64,000 nt of DNA, taken from Sporosarcina sp. Lineage in GTDB: Bacteria; Bacillota; Bacilli; Bacillales_A; Planococcaceae. Where the stretch lies: positions 1 to 64,000 of the forward strand of contig JAPFCR010000036.1 in the NCBI GenBank assembly GCA_026169375.1, given 5' to 3'. The translations under genes and the position numbers were made by a program. Shown piece after piece: positions 28,736 to 38,471 of this stretch. Each line of letters starts with the position of its first letter. Within the stretch, counting starts at the first letter, position 1. Below the pieces are notes generated by a model, which was given only the letters and a program-made list of their open reading frames with translations, had not been told where the DNA came from and did not search any database.

Positions 28736-29191
28736 TTATAATGCCCCTGAACTAATAATGGTTGCTGATTCAACAAATTCAGGCGACTGTAATTGTTGAA
28801 TAAAACGTTCTACCTGCATTTCCATCGCTGTTACATCTAATGACAACGTGACGTTTGCACGGCCTTGAACAGGAATCGTTTGGTGAATCGTCAACACATT
28901 ACACCTCGCCTCCGTTACAATGCCTAACAATGTAGCGAGAGAACCTTTTTGATCTTCTAATTGGATGAAAATCGTTAATATCCGCTCACGCGCTACAGAT
29001 TCAAATGGAAAGACCGTGTCACGGTATTTATAAAAAGCACTCCGGGAAAGTCCAATACTTTTTGTTGCTTCTTGTATCGTAGATGCTTTCCCCGAAGCTA
29101 ATAACTTTTTCACTTCAATCGTTTTCAGCATAGAGTCAGTTAAGACGTCTTCTCTGACAAGATAAAAACGACCTTCCCCTAACCGCTTCAT
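28736..29191 (-). CDS. pheB: ACT domain-containing protein PheB
   Basis: 151 residues: an N-terminal helical/HTH-like region (SIGLSRSAFYKYRDTVFPF) and a C-terminal ACT domain, matching the UPF0735/PheB family. In B. subtilis it lies between obg and pheA, as here. It is sometimes annotated as chorismate mutase, which is not well supported. A regulatory role with amino-acid sensing is an inference. Confidence 0.9.
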   Translation of the reverse strand: MKRLGEGRFYLVREDVLTDSMLKTIEVKKLLASGKASTIQEATKSIGLSRSAFYKYRDTVFPFESVARERILTIFIQLEDQKGSLATLLGIVTEARCNVLTIHQTIPVQGRANVTLSLDVTAMEMQVERFIQQLQSPEFVESATIISSGAL

Positions 29192-29214
29192 AATCCCCCT
29201 CCAAGATCACTTAT

Positions 29215-30504
29215 TTATTCAATAAATTCAAATTCAAAGTTTAAGATTCGGACAATGTCCCCGTTTTCTGCACCACGCTCACGAAGTGCATCATCTACCC
29301 CCATACCGCGCATTTGTCTTGCGAATCGGCGGATGGATTGGTCATAACTAAAGTCCGTCATCTTAAATAGTCGTTCAATCGAAGAACCTGAAAGTACATA
29401 CGCACCATCATCATCTCGTGTAATTACAAAATTCGCTTCATCGTCTGATTCATGTTTGTATAAAACGGTATTTTCTTCTTCATCTTCTAAATCTGCAAGT
29501 GCAAATTCAGGTGTCACTTCTAATAATTCTGCAACAGCGAACAGTAAATCTTCTAGGCCACGGCGTGTAATTGCAGAAATTGGGAAAACTTTTGCATCTT
29601 CTTCTAATTGCTCTTTAAATTGCTTTAAATTCTCTTCTGCGTCTGGCATGTCCATTTTATTCGCCACAATAATTTGTGGACGCTCCGTTAAACGTAAATT
29701 ATACTGCTCTAATTCTTCATTGATGATTTGATAATCTTCGTACGGATCACGCCCTTCCATCCCCGACATATCAATCACATGCACAATAACACGCGTTCTC
29801 TCAATATGACGTAAAAACTGATGACCAAGTCCAACACCTTCATGCGCCCCTTCGATTAAACCTGGTAAGTCCGCCATGGCAAAACTTCTGCCATCCTTCG
29901 TTTCAACCATCCCTAAGTTCGGCGCCAATGTCGTAAAGTGGTAATTTCCGATTTTCGGCTTTGCGGATGAAACGACAGATAATAGTGTAGATTTTCCAAC
30001 ACTCGGGAAACCAACGAGGCCTACATCTGCTAGAACTTTTAATTCTAAAATAATTTCGCGTTCAATTCCAGGCTCTCCTTTTTCAGATAGCTCCGGTGCC
30101 GGGTTTTTCGACGATGCAAATCGACTGTTCCCACGTCCACCACGACCACCACGTGCGATGATTGCTTGTTGTCCATGTTCTACTAAGTCCGCAAGTACCG
30201 GCCCATCTTCACCATCAGTAATCACAGTACCTGGTGGAACTTTAACAATCATATCTTCCGCATTTTTACCATGCTTATTTTTACTCATTCCGTGTTCTCC
30301 GCGTGGTGCTTTAAAATGACGTTGGTAACGGAAATCCATTAAAGTCCTTAATCCTTCATCGACTTCAAATACAACATCCGCGCCGTTTCCACCATCTCCA
30401 CCAGCTGGTCCGCCGTATGGGACGAATTTTTCTCTACGGAAAGCGACCATCCCGTCTCCACCGTCACCACCTTTTACGTATATCTTTACGTGATCGACAA
30501 ACAT
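29215..30504 (-). CDS. obgE: GTPase ObgE/CgtA
   Basis: Ribosome-associated essential GTPase, linked to 50S assembly, stress response and, in B. subtilis, initiation of sporulation. 429 residues. Gly-rich Obg fold ([21 protein letters not shown]), G domain with [10 protein letters not shown] (about 165-174), [12 protein letters not shown] and NKMDMPD, and a C-terminal OCT domain. AGGAGG before ATG at 30504 sets the start, 13 codons inside the track ORF. It follows spo0B closely, as in B. subtilis. Confidence 0.97.
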   Translation of the reverse strand: MFVDHVKIYVKGGDGGDGMVAFRREKFVPYGGPAGGDGGNGADVVFEVDEGLRTLMDFRYQRHFKAPRGEHGMSKNKHGKNAEDMIVKVPPGTVITDGEDGPVLADLVEHGQQAIIARGGRGGRGNSRFASSKNPAPELSEKGEPGIEREIILELKVLADVGLVGFPSVGKSTLLSVVSSAKPKIGNYHFTTLAPNLGMVETKDGRSFAMADLPGLIEGAHEGVGLGHQFLRHIERTRVIVHVIDMSGMEGRDPYEDYQIINEELEQYNLRLTERPQIIVANKMDMPDAEENLKQFKEQLEEDAKVFPISAITRRGLEDLLFAVAELLEVTPEFALADLEDEEENTVLYKHESDDEANFVITRDDDGAYVLSGSSIERLFKMTDFSYDQSIRRFARQMRGMGVDDALRERGAENGDIVRILNFEFEFIE

Positions 30505-30515
30505 ATTTGTTCCTC

Positions 30516-31034
30516 CTACCGTCCACGAATTGTGAACTTCCATAAATTTTCTTGTAATAATTCTTCAATTAAAAACGATTCTTTTTCTGTTTTTTTATCT
30601 TCTAACGCTGGCAATTTCCCTTTCAATAAAAGTTCAATTGTCCATTCGTCTGCATTTGCACATACATGAATCTCCGCATCATAACTTGAATATACATCCA
30701 TATATTCATTCGCGCTTGCAATCATTTCTTCTAAAGATGAAACGAGATCTTCATCATCGACAGATGGAATCGGTGCTTTTACCTGACAAGACAACACTTT
30801 GGTAAATGAAGTATGCATCCATTCAAACGTTGCTAACCAAATGGCTGTTTTCGGTAAATTTAATGAAGATAAAATCGAATGTTGCTTCATTTTCTCAGTC
30901 GTCATTAAAATGGTTTCGCGCGCTTTTTCTGTATTGCCTAAGTCAATATTCATTAATATGATTTGTAAATCATTTAAAAAATCATGCCGTGAATATTTTA
31001 ATACTTCGGCAACATTCAACTGTTCGGTCTTCAT
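30516..31034 (-). CDS. spo0B: sporulation initiation phosphotransferase Spo0B
   Basis: 172 residues. In the phosphorelay Spo0B passes phosphate from Spo0F to Spo0A through a histidine. The motif SRHDFLND puts that His at residue 17, followed by the helical hairpin ([13 protein letters not shown]) and a degenerate ATPase-like C-terminal domain. Sequence is weakly conserved in general, but motif, length and position between rpmA and obg support the call. Confidence 0.9.
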   Translation of the reverse strand: MKTEQLNVAEVLKYSRHDFLNDLQIILMNIDLGNTEKARETILMTTEKMKQHSILSSLNLPKTAIWLATFEWMHTSFTKVLSCQVKAPIPSVDDEDLVSSLEEMIASANEYMDVYSSYDAEIHVCANADEWTIELLLKGKLPALEDKKTEKESFLIEELLQENLWKFTIRGR

Positions 31035-31147
31035 ATTATCATCACCTCGTCGCTCTTTTTTACAATACCCTTAGTATAACATTTTTTACTGTTTTTACAT
31101 AAAAGAACATGAATTTCATATCATAATCTATTTTTTATAGGGAATAT

Positions 31148-31182
31148 AAAAAAGACTGCACGATTTACTCATGCAGTCTTGA
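31148..31182 (-). terminator. terminator of rplU-prp-rpmA operon
   Basis: AAGACTGCATGA / ATCGTGCAGTCTT followed by TTTT on the minus strand, just after rpmA. Confidence 0.85.
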
Positions 31183-31199
31183 TCATGTATATTTTATGC

Positions 31200-31490
31200 T
31201 TATGCTTCTTGTGCTTCAGCATAAACGCTAACTTTTGTTTTTGAGCGTCCTAAACGTTCGAAACGTACGACACCATCAATTTTTGCGAATAATGTATCAT
31301 CGCTTCCACGACCAACGTTTTCACCTGGGTGAATTTTCGTTCCGCGTTGACGGTAAAGAATCGATCCACCTGTTACGAATTGTCCGTCAGCGCGTTTTGC
31401 GCCAAGACGTTTCGATTGAGAATCACGACCGTTCTTTGTAGAACCTGCTCCTTTTTTCGATGCGAAAAACTGGAGATCTAAACGTAGCAT
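31200..31490 (-). CDS. rpmA: 50S ribosomal protein L27
   Basis: 96 residues. It begins [20 protein letters not shown]: the leading nine residues ending in FF are the Firmicutes extension that must be removed by the protease Prp before L27 can reach the peptidyl-transferase centre. The rest ([20 protein letters not shown]) is standard. AGGAGG with eight bases before the ATG at 31490 sets the start. prp lies directly upstream in the same operon. Confidence 0.98.
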   Translation of the reverse strand: MLRLDLQFFASKKGAGSTKNGRDSQSKRLGAKRADGQFVTGGSILYRQRGTKIHPGENVGRGSDDTLFAKIDGVVRFERLGRSKTKVSVYAEAQEA

Positions 31491-31502
31491 ATGTGCCACC
31501 TC

Positions 31503-31832
31503 CTACTCATTGAAGATGATTTTTAAGTGTTTCCCGTAATCTTGTTCAATCGTCTGTAAAGAGACAATCATCGTTTTCAATATGAGTTGAATATCGGCAT
31601 TCTTCATTTCAGCTTTAGAAAAAACAGCTTTTAAATACCCGCCTTCTGAACCTTGGTCAATTTTTGGTGTAATTCCTGTTAACGAAATAATCGCATTTAA
31701 GGCACCAAATGACACGGCAGAAGCACCGGCACAAACTAAATCTTTTCCATGTACGTCGAAATTGGCATGTCCAGACATTTCAAATGATTGAATGAGACCT
31801 GATTGTTCTTTTTCAATTTTCACTGTAATCAT
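31503..31832 (-). CDS. prp: ribosomal-processing cysteine protease Prp
   Basis: 109 residues. Removes the N-terminal extension of L27. GHANFDVHGKDLVCAGASAV contains the catalytic His22 and Cys34. It lies between rplU and rpmA, the invariant Firmicutes order, with five bases between rplU and this gene. Confidence 0.95.
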   Translation of the reverse strand: MITVKIEKEQSGLIQSFEMSGHANFDVHGKDLVCAGASAVSFGALNAIISLTGITPKIDQGSEGGYLKAVFSKAEMKNADIQLILKTMIVSLQTIEQDYGKHLKIIFNE

Positions 31833-31837
31833 AGGAC

Positions 31838-32146
31838 TTATGCGTTGATTCCTTCGATTACTAATTTCGTGAACGGTTGACGATGACCCATTTTTTTGGC
31901 ATCATTATTTTTTGGCTTATATGTGAAAATCGTAATTTTCTTACCACGGCCTTGTTCTACAACTTTTGCTGTAACAGAAGCACCTTCTACGTATGGGGCA
32001 CCAACTTTAACATCTTCGCCACCTACGAAAAGAACTTTGTCGAAAGTAACAACTTCATCAGTTTCAGCAGCTACTTTTTCAACGTAGATTTCTTGACCTT
32101 GTTCAACCTTGATTTGTTTACCACCAGTTTCAATAATTGCGTACAT
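31838..32146 (-). CDS. rplU: 50S ribosomal protein L21
   Basis: 102 residues starting [17 protein letters not shown], fully typical. The track ORF extends through the leader; AGGAGGTG before ATG at 32146 fixes the start. It heads an operon with prp and rpmA, preceded by a structured leader. Confidence 0.98.
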   Translation of the reverse strand: MYAIIETGGKQIKVEQGQEIYVEKVAAETDEVVTFDKVLFVGGEDVKVGAPYVEGASVTAKVVEQGRGKKITIFTYKPKNNDAKKMGHRQPFTKLVIEGINA

Positions 32147-32252
32147 ACTTGCACCTCCTCTATTACTAAGACTCGCCTTATAAGGTGTTCCAAAATAGGA
32201 ATCTTGAACCTTTTCAGAGCGGTTGTAGCACGGGTGCGCTACAAAACATAAC
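32147..32252 (-). promoter_or_regulatory. putative L21 autoregulatory leader
   Basis: The transcribed region between promoter and rplU is about 105 bases. It includes a hairpin (GTAGC-GCACCCG-TGCTAC-like) and a second pairing (GGTTC-AAGATTCC / GGAACACC). Rfam describes an L21 leader in Firmicutes at this position; I infer this is one without having matched the consensus. Confidence 0.5.
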
Positions 32253-32258
32253 ATTAAA

Positions 32259-32287
32259 ATATTAACACGGATAAATTCATTCGTCAA
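32259..32287 (-). promoter_or_regulatory. rplU operon promoter
   Basis: TTGACG (32287-32282), 17 bases, TAATAT (32264-32259) on the minus strand. Confidence 0.7.
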
Positions 32288-32358
32288 CTGTTTTATGAAA
32301 AGTTTCTATAAAAAGATGGATTTCTTTTAAACACGTATGACTTACTAGATGAATGAAG

Positions 32359-32961
32359 TTATCCGCGCTTCAAATTCATTAATGCTTTTTCATATTTTCT
32401 ATATCGAAATGCGGCGATGTTTTGGATGAGTAAAAAAACGGCAAGGAATAGAAAAGGCATTGTCTTCTCATAAAAAAAACTAAATAGGATGATTGCAATG
32501 ATATAAAACATAATTGAATGAACAATCATGGATAGTCTTGCTTCATAGGCTTGCCCTTTTGTCTCTAGAAATGCGCTTAATGCTTGTCCTCCGTCAAGTG
32601 GTAAAAAAGGGAGTAAATTAACGGCTAGTAACACGAGTTGTATCCGCACTAAAAAATCACCAGCAGGAAATGGCAATAAAAGCGCGACGAGTAAAAGAAG
32701 AACGGTAGCAATAGGCCCCCCTAAAGCTACGTAGAAACGTTTTCTCCTACGAACATTATATTGTCCTGAGATTGTTAATTCCCCGCCGTAAGGCATGATT
32801 GTACAAGCACTTACATGTAAGCCAACGATTTTTGCGACAACTAAATGGCCTAATTCGTGGATTAACAAGGACAAAAAAATGAAGGCATACATCGATAAAT
32901 TCCCAGAAACGAATAGAAATAAAAAAAGAGGGATTAGAATAGGATGTAAACGTATTTTCAT
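32359..32961 (-). CDS. spoIVFB: SpoIVFB intramembrane metalloprotease
   Basis: Site-2 protease that cleaves pro-sigma-K in the mother cell after engulfment. 200 residues with several membrane segments, the zinc motif HELGH (residues 35-39) and the third ligand in LPLDGGQ (Asp123). B. subtilis SpoIVFB is about 288 residues with a C-terminal CBS domain that binds pro-sigma-K and ATP; that domain is missing here, and the protein ends in a basic tail. It overlaps spoIVFA by 4 bases. Confidence 0.88.
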   Translation of the reverse strand: MKIRLHPILIPLFLFLFVSGNLSMYAFIFLSLLIHELGHLVVAKIVGLHVSACTIMPYGGELTISGQYNVRRRKRFYVALGGPIATVLLLLVALLLPFPAGDFLVRIQLVLLAVNLLPFLPLDGGQALSAFLETKGQAYEARLSMIVHSIMFYIIAIILFSFFYEKTMPFLFLAVFLLIQNIAAFRYRKYEKALMNLKRG

Positions 32962-33500
32962 TCAACTGATCCTGATAAATAAGCTGGCAATAATGAAGCA
33001 TCTATATGCACACCATCTCGCTTTACCATTAAAAACATCGTTTCTTCATCTAACAAAGCAAGTGTATCGCCTCTTTTAATCGACGTATAAGGAAGTTTTG
33101 AAAATGAACCGACAAAACCATACGTCACTTCATCCCCGTCATCGTAGAGAATTGTCATCGTTTTTCCTGTCTCTCGTGTGATACCCGTAAAGATTACAAG
33201 TCCATTTTGTTCCGCTTCAATCGCAATTGGCTGCGTATACGAGACAATTGCACCGTTTTTATAAGGTTGTAGCGATTCATATGTGCTCAAGATTCGCTCT
33301 TCGTGATGAACAGCGAGCAATTCATCTTCTGGATCGTCCAGATAGGAAGCGACCCATTTTTTCATCACTAAAAGATCTTTTCCAGTCGTTACATATTGTG
33401 TAAGTGGCTTTTGAATGACTTGCCATTGTTCTAGTTTTGCAACTGTTAAAACACTCAATGCAAAAATGGCCGCCAATAACCATTTCGTCTTCCACTTCAC
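32958..33500 (-). CDS. spoIVFA: SpoIVFA-like regulator of SpoIVFB
   Basis: About 180 residues. One N-terminal membrane segment (about 6-24) and an extracytoplasmic domain similar to degenerate LytM/M23 peptidases (GAIVSYTQPIAIEAEQNGLVIFTG, DGDEVTYGFVGSF, IKRGDTLALL). In B. subtilis SpoIVFA holds SpoIVFB inactive until SpoIVB cleaves it. It is shorter than the B. subtilis protein, lacking most of the cytoplasmic N-terminus. Start: AGGTGG with eight bases before GTG at 33500 is preferred over the earlier track start. Overlaps spoIVFB by ATGA. Confidence 0.85.
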   Translation of the reverse strand: MKWKTKWLLAAIFALSVLTVAKLEQWQVIQKPLTQYVTTGKDLLVMKKWVASYLDDPEDELLAVHHEERILSTYESLQPYKNGAIVSYTQPIAIEAEQNGLVIFTGITRETGKTMTILYDDGDEVTYGFVGSFSKLPYTSIKRGDTLALLDEETMFLMVKRDGVHIDASLLPAYLSGSVE

Positions 33501-33613
33501 GATCATCACCACCTATTTTTAGTAGTATATGACGGTGGAGTTAGAAATAATACACATGCTAGACTCCAAATGACGCTGAATTGTGTTTATTCCCGTCATA
33601 AAAAGAATGATAT

Positions 33614-33650
33614 TTTAAAAACCCCTACCAATCTATATCGGCAGAGGTTC
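33614..33650 (-). terminator. terminator of minCD
   Basis: AACCTCTGCC / GGTAGGGGTT with G-U pairs and TTTAAAA after it on the minus strand, 15 bases after the minD stop. Confidence 0.75.
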
Positions 33651-33664
33651 GCTTTCCTATCATT

Positions 33665-34462
33665 CTATTTACTAAAAAGAGATTTCAGTTTACTAAAGAA
33701 TCCTTCTTTCGTCTGTTCAATCGACATAAGCGGAACAGATTCGCCTAAAATTCTTCTGGCGATATTTCGGTAACCGAGTGATGCTGGATTCGCTGGATCT
33801 AACACAATCGGCTCTCCTTTATTGGATGAACTAATAACTTGTTCGTCATCCTTTACAATTCCTAATAAATCTATAGATAAATGCGTTGTAATTTCATTAA
33901 CATCCATCGCGTCTTCATCGTTCATAAGATTCTTTTTAATTCGATTAATAATGAGTTTTGGCGATTCGATGTCTTCTTTTTCTAACATACCAATAATGCG
34001 GTCTGCATCTCGAATCGCAGAAATTTCAGGCGTTGTCACGACAATCGCACGGTCTGCACCGGCAACTGCATTTTTATACCCTTGTTCAATTCCCGCTGGA
34101 CTATCGATCAACACATAATCATAATCTCGCTTCAATTCATCGACTAATTTCTTCATCTGTTCTGGTGTAATTGCGTTTTTATCTGTCGTTTGTGCTGCTG
34201 GCAATAAAAACAAGTCTTCTTCAAAACGTTTGTCTTTCATTAGCGCTTGTTGAATTCGACAACGTCCTTCAATAACATCGACTAAGTCATAAATGATACG
34301 ATTTTCGAGGCCGAGGATGACATCAAGATTTCGTAAGCCAATGTCGGTGTCAACGAGACAAACTTTTTTTCCTTGAAGTGCAAGGGCTGTTCCCAAGTTT
34401 GCCGTTGTCGTCGTCTTACCAACACCGCCCTTACCTGATGTAATTACAATTGCTTCTCCCAC
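33665..34462 (-). CDS. minD: septum site-determining ATPase MinD
   Basis: 265 residues. Deviant Walker A GKGGVGKTTTTANLG (about 10-24), VLIDSPAGIEQG, and a C-terminal amphipathic membrane-targeting helix (KEGFFSKLKSLFSK). Recruits MinC to membranes to block polar division; in Bacillus it is positioned through DivIVA/MinJ. Follows minC by one base. Confidence 0.97.
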   Translation of the reverse strand: MGEAIVITSGKGGVGKTTTTANLGTALALQGKKVCLVDTDIGLRNLDVILGLENRIIYDLVDVIEGRCRIQQALMKDKRFEEDLFLLPAAQTTDKNAITPEQMKKLVDELKRDYDYVLIDSPAGIEQGYKNAVAGADRAIVVTTPEISAIRDADRIIGMLEKEDIESPKLIINRIKKNLMNDEDAMDVNEITTHLSIDLLGIVKDDEQVISSSNKGEPIVLDPANPASLGYRNIARRILGESVPLMSIEQTKEGFFSKLKSLFSK

Positions 34463-34463
34463 A

Positions 34464-35135
34464 TTAAATGCCCCCTTTAAATGATGATAAATTTGGTCTT
34501 ATAATGCGTAGTTCTTGTAAACGATCGATTGTAATAAAACCATTTGTATGAAGGTAAGCACATTCCATTTCGGGCTGTTCTGACAAGATGGTTAATTCAT
34601 CGGTCATTAACTCTAATTTATCAGCAATCATTAAGTGAGTTGCTTCTAACCATGATGCAGCAATGACAGCCTCTGTATTGCCGTTCGCACCCGCGTGAGC
34701 AATGCCTTTTAAACGACCAAGTACATAAATACTCCCACCAGCCACAACACGTGCATTCGGATTGACATCTCCAATAATGACTAAATCACCTTTTGCCTTC
34801 AATACTTGCCCTGAACGCACAATCCCAATAAATGTTTCAGATTGTTTTTCAAGAATTCGTGCATTACATTCTTCAACAGATATCACATCACTCTGTATTT
34901 TTGAAACATGTAAATCTTGTGATTGATGAATCACCTTCATAATTTCCTTCAGTTCATCTTCATCACAATAGCGATTTCCTAAATCAACTTGTATTTCAGA
35001 TAGCCCTTCCAGCTCACTCTCTGAAACTCTATTACGAAGTTCCGCGAGCAAATCTGAATAGGCACATTTGTCGTCGAGCCTAAGAACTAAACCATTTTTT
35101 GTTCCTTTTATCGTTACATACTGCTGCTTCGTCAT
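34464..35135 (-). CDS. minC: septum site-determining protein MinC
   Basis: 223 residues: an N-terminal FtsZ-interacting domain and a C-terminal right-handed beta-helix domain with GDVNPNARVVAGGSIYVLG and LKGIAHAGANGN, the dimer/MinD-binding part. Inhibits FtsZ assembly away from midcell. Lies between mreD and minD. Confidence 0.96.
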   Translation of the reverse strand: MTKQQYVTIKGTKNGLVLRLDDKCAYSDLLAELRNRVSESELEGLSEIQVDLGNRYCDEDELKEIMKVIHQSQDLHVSKIQSDVISVEECNARILEKQSETFIGIVRSGQVLKAKGDLVIIGDVNPNARVVAGGSIYVLGRLKGIAHAGANGNTEAVIAASWLEATHLMIADKLELMTDELTILSEQPEMECAYLHTNGFITIDRLQELRIIRPNLSSFKGGI

Positions 35136-35166
35136 TGCCGCCCTCCGTATCTGCCTGTATTTTTCA

Positions 35167-35691
35167 TTACATCATATCGTTTAAGCGTCGGATTACTTTT
35201 TCTTCTAATACTTTATTAAAAAACCATCCAAACATCATGACGAATAATGAATTCGCAATAATTGTGGGTATTAAACGACCTTTTGCAAATTCTTGAAATG
35301 AAATGGTCGTCAACGAGATTAAACTTGCAAACCCGTAAGATAAGAATTCTAAAAATGCTATTAATAATAAAGCGAGTAGACCAACTGTTACAATATGTCT
35401 ATGAATTAATCGAATCACCCAAACTGCGATGAGTGAAATAATTGGATATAAAACAGCATACAATCCAATAATATCAATGTAAAAGATATCATACAAGAGT
35501 CCAAAGATGATTCCATAAACAATTGCATCTTTCTTCCGTCCATAAGCCGCTATAAAAATTAAAAAAATAAAGACAAAACGTGGGACGAGTGTAAAAAGTT
35601 CATCACCGAAAGTAATCGGTGAGAACAAGCTAAAGACTGGTTCCATGAAAAAAAGAACTGTAACCATCAAAGGGATGATGGACCTAATCAT
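35167..35691 (-). CDS. mreD: rod shape-determining protein MreD
   Basis: 174 residues with five or so hydrophobic segments, LYDIFYIDIIGLYAVLYPIIS being typical. Part of the elongasome. Overlaps mreC by 4 bases. Confidence 0.93.
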   Translation of the reverse strand: MIRSIIPLMVTVLFFMEPVFSLFSPITFGDELFTLVPRFVFIFLIFIAAYGRKKDAIVYGIIFGLLYDIFYIDIIGLYAVLYPIISLIAVWVIRLIHRHIVTVGLLALLLIAFLEFLSYGFASLISLTTISFQEFAKGRLIPTIIANSLFVMMFGWFFNKVLEEKVIRRLNDMM

Positions 35692-36593
35692 GATCCACCC
35701 TCCCCTTCTGTACTAACAGTTCCGTCGCCGTCTGTTCCATCTACCGTAACAGACGTTCTCTTTGCAACCATTACATGATCTAACATTGAAAATTGTGCAG
35801 CAGGTCGGATATAAACCATTTTCGTCAAGCCATAATCATCCGTTGAAATCTCAGTCACTTCACCAATCGGTAATCCTTTTGGAAAAATTCCCCCAAGACC
35901 TGATGAAATTACTTTTTCACCGGCTTCAATTTCATAATCCACATCAATTCGTCTCATAATTAACTCGCCTCTCTCTCGGTCAAACCCTTCGATTAAACCG
36001 AAAGCAGATTGGTCATCCGACGTTCCACTTCGAATCACTGCCGACACTCGGAAATTCCGATTTTCTGTTGACAATAATTCTACTGTGGAATGATAATCTG
36101 TGACAACGACAATCTTTCCAATGAGTCCTCTTGCTGTAATGACAGCCATATTTTTCTGCACACCATGCTTTTTCCCTTTATCAATGATCACTTTTTCTTC
36201 CCATTGATCGGGATTTCGTGAAATCACCGTCGCATGAATCGGATTGTATTCATTTAAATCTTCTTGTTTATCAATAATTTGTCGAAACTCATTGTTTTCA
36301 ATTTTAACTTCCCTAAGCTCTGCCTGCACAGATGCGTATTCATTCAGACGTTCTTTTAAAATTTTATTTTCTTCATATGTATTCAAAATCCCGTCGATAT
36401 TCCCAATCGTTCCAGTAATAAATTGTGCCGGCTTTGAAAACACAGTTTGTCCAAAGCCGACCACATCTTTCACAATTCGTTCTGGTAGGGAAGCGTTATG
36501 CCGGTCTCTTAGGGAGAATGAAATTAACGCAACGAGGACAATTACGCCCACAAGCATTAAAATCAATCGTTTATTTGAAAAAAATCGCGGCAC
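35688..36593 (-). CDS. mreC: rod shape-determining protein MreC
   Basis: 301 residues: short cytoplasmic N-terminus, one membrane helix (about 10-27), a coiled coil (about 70-110) and a beta-rich extracytoplasmic domain with NPDQWEEKVIIDKGKKHGV and GLIGKI. The tail is Gly/Thr/Asp-rich. Scaffold linking MreB to wall synthases. Confidence 0.96.
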   Translation of the reverse strand: MPRFFSNKRLILMLVGVIVLVALISFSLRDRHNASLPERIVKDVVGFGQTVFSKPAQFITGTIGNIDGILNTYEENKILKERLNEYASVQAELREVKIENNEFRQIIDKQEDLNEYNPIHATVISRNPDQWEEKVIIDKGKKHGVQKNMAVITARGLIGKIVVVTDYHSTVELLSTENRNFRVSAVIRSGTSDDQSAFGLIEGFDRERGELIMRRIDVDYEIEAGEKVISSGLGGIFPKGLPIGEVTEISTDDYGLTKMVYIRPAAQFSMLDHVMVAKRTSVTVDGTDGDGTVSTEGEGGS

Positions 36594-36668
36594 TTCTAGC
36601 CCTCCCTCACGCGGCCTATCCGAACCGATAGAACCTTATGCAATTCATATTTTATTTCGTTTACCTTT

Positions 36669-37685
36669 TTACTTCACTTGCATCTTCTTAATCACATCAA
36701 AATTATCCAGTGCCTTCCCTGTTCCAATTGCAACTGAGTCTAGTGGCTCTTCTGCAATAAATACAGGCATATTTGTTTCTTCAGAGATGACTTTATCTAA
36801 GTTTCTCAGTAAAGCGCCACCACCTGTTAAGACGATTCCGCGCTCCATCACGTCTGATGATAGTTCTGGTGGTGTCGTTTCTAATGTTTTCTTTACACCT
36901 TCAATAATATGTGCAATTGACTCACTTAACGCACCTGCAATTTCATCTGAAGAAATTTCGAGTGTTTTTGGTAATCCCGTCAGTAAGTCACGACCACGGA
37001 TTTCCATTGTTTCTTTTTCTTCTTCTACTTTTGCAGAACCAATTTCTAATTTAATCGCTTCTGCTGTTCTTTCACCAATTGTTAGGTTATAAGCTTTACG
37101 AATGTACTGAATAATTGCATGATCAATCGTATCGCCACCTACACGAATTGACTCACTCGTTACAATTCCGCCAAGCGAAATAACTGCAACTTCTGTCGTA
37201 CCGCCACCGATATCGACAACCATACTTCCCGTCGGCTCCCATACAGGTAGACCCGCACCAATTGCCGCCGCAAATGGCTCTTCAATTGTATACGCATCTT
37301 TTGCGCCGCCTTGACGTGCAGCATCTGTTACAGCACGTTGTTCAACGGAAGTAATTCCATACGGAACACAGATCATCACATTTGGCTTTTTCCATGAACC
37401 ACCTGAAGCTTTCATCGCTTCTTTCATGTAATGCTCTATCATTGCTGTTGTGATTTCAAAGTCTGCAATTACGCCGTCTTTCATTGGGCGTGTTGCGACG
37501 ATTGAACCAGGTGTACGTCCAATCATATTTCTTGCCGCACTACCTACAGCGACAATTTCATCTGTTTGTGTATTTTTTGCAACAACGGAAGGTTCTCTTA
37601 AAACAATTCCCTTCCCTTTAATAAACACTAATGTATTTGCTGTTCCTAAGTCAATTCCAACATCTTTTCCACCGAATCCAAACAA
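36669..37685 (-). CDS. mreB: rod shape-determining actin-like protein MreB
   Basis: 338 residues. [19 protein letters not shown] (phosphate 1), [18 protein letters not shown] (phosphate 2) and [14 protein letters not shown] (adenosine motif) are clear. The track begins 19 codons upstream. [14 protein letters not shown] is the expected N-terminus, and AAGGAAG followed by eight bases and TTG at 37685 gives it, so the start codon is TTG. It heads mreBCD-minCD. Confidence 0.95.
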   Translation of the reverse strand: MFGFGGKDVGIDLGTANTLVFIKGKGIVLREPSVVAKNTQTDEIVAVGSAARNMIGRTPGSIVATRPMKDGVIADFEITTAMIEHYMKEAMKASGGSWKKPNVMICVPYGITSVEQRAVTDAARQGGAKDAYTIEEPFAAAIGAGLPVWEPTGSMVVDIGGGTTEVAVISLGGIVTSESIRVGGDTIDHAIIQYIRKAYNLTIGERTAEAIKLEIGSAKVEEEKETMEIRGRDLLTGLPKTLEISSDEIAGALSESIAHIIEGVKKTLETTPPELSSDVMERGIVLTGGGALLRNLDKVISEETNMPVFIAEEPLDSVAIGTGKALDNFDVIKKMQVK

Positions 37686-37772
37686 AATAGTTCTTCCTTT
37701 CTTCAAGCCGTTTCTACGGCATTCATCAAATCCTAACCACATTATAACGGATTGGCGGAGAAAGTGATAGTG

Positions 37773-38471
37773 TCACATATACCCTTTTTCTTTAAGGCTT
37801 ATGAACTGATGATCTCCAATCACAATATGATCCAACACATCAATCCCCATCATATCACCTGCTGCCACCAATCTTTTCGTAACTTCTATGTCTTCTGGTG
37901 ACGGCGCGGGGTTTCCAGAGGGATGGTTATGCGCGCAAATTATTGAAGCAGCTGAACGTTTCACAGCTTCGCGAAAAAGCTCCCTCGGATGCACGATCGA
38001 TGCATTTAAAGAACCGATGAAAATCGTTTCCTTATGTAAGATTTCATTTTTCACATTTAAAAATAAAGCAACAAAATGTTCTTGTTGTAAAGTACTCATA
38101 TCTGGCATTAAATAATTCGCCGCATCTTCCGGTGAACGAATGGTATACCGTTCTGTTGAATCTTTCCGGTGTACTCTTTTCCCAAGTTCCACCGCCGCGA
38201 GGATTTGGACAGCTTTTGCTTGACCAATCCCTTTTACTTTCATACATTCTTCCAACGTCGCATGTTGTAAATCTTGTATTCTGTCGAATGACATTAATAT
38301 GTTGTTGGCGAGCGATAAAACCGATTCTTCTTTCGTTCCTGTCCGCAGTAAGATCGCAATGAGTTCTTGGTTTGATAAACTAGCCGCGCCTTGCCGAATT
38401 AACCGTTCGCGCGGCCTGTCTGCAATATGCACATCGCGAATCATCATCTGAGGTTGGTCATCTACTTTCAT
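37773..38471 (-). CDS. radC: RadC-like JAB-domain protein
   Basis: 232 residues. An N-terminal HhH region (VKGIGQAKAVQILAAVELGKR) and a JAMM metal site (HNHPSGNPAPSPEDIEVTKRL). Despite the name a direct repair function is not established in Bacillus. It overlaps maf by 4 bases and lies upstream of mreB, the conserved order. Confidence 0.95.
   Translation of the reverse strand: MKVDDQPQMMIRDVHIADRPRERLIRQGAASLSNQELIAILLRTGTKEESVLSLANNILMSFDRIQDLQHATLEECMKVKGIGQAKAVQILAAVELGKRVHRKDSTERYTIRSPEDAANYLMPDMSTLQQEHFVALFLNVKNEILHKETIFIGSLNASIVHPRELFREAVKRSAASIICAHNHPSGNPAPSPEDIEVTKRLVAAGDMMGIDVLDHIVIGDHQFISLKEKGYM

Noticed and set aside
36244-37092. 282-codon plus-strand ORF
   Set aside because: It lies opposite mreC and mreB, whose frames are unmistakable; no RBS and the translation has typical antisense composition.
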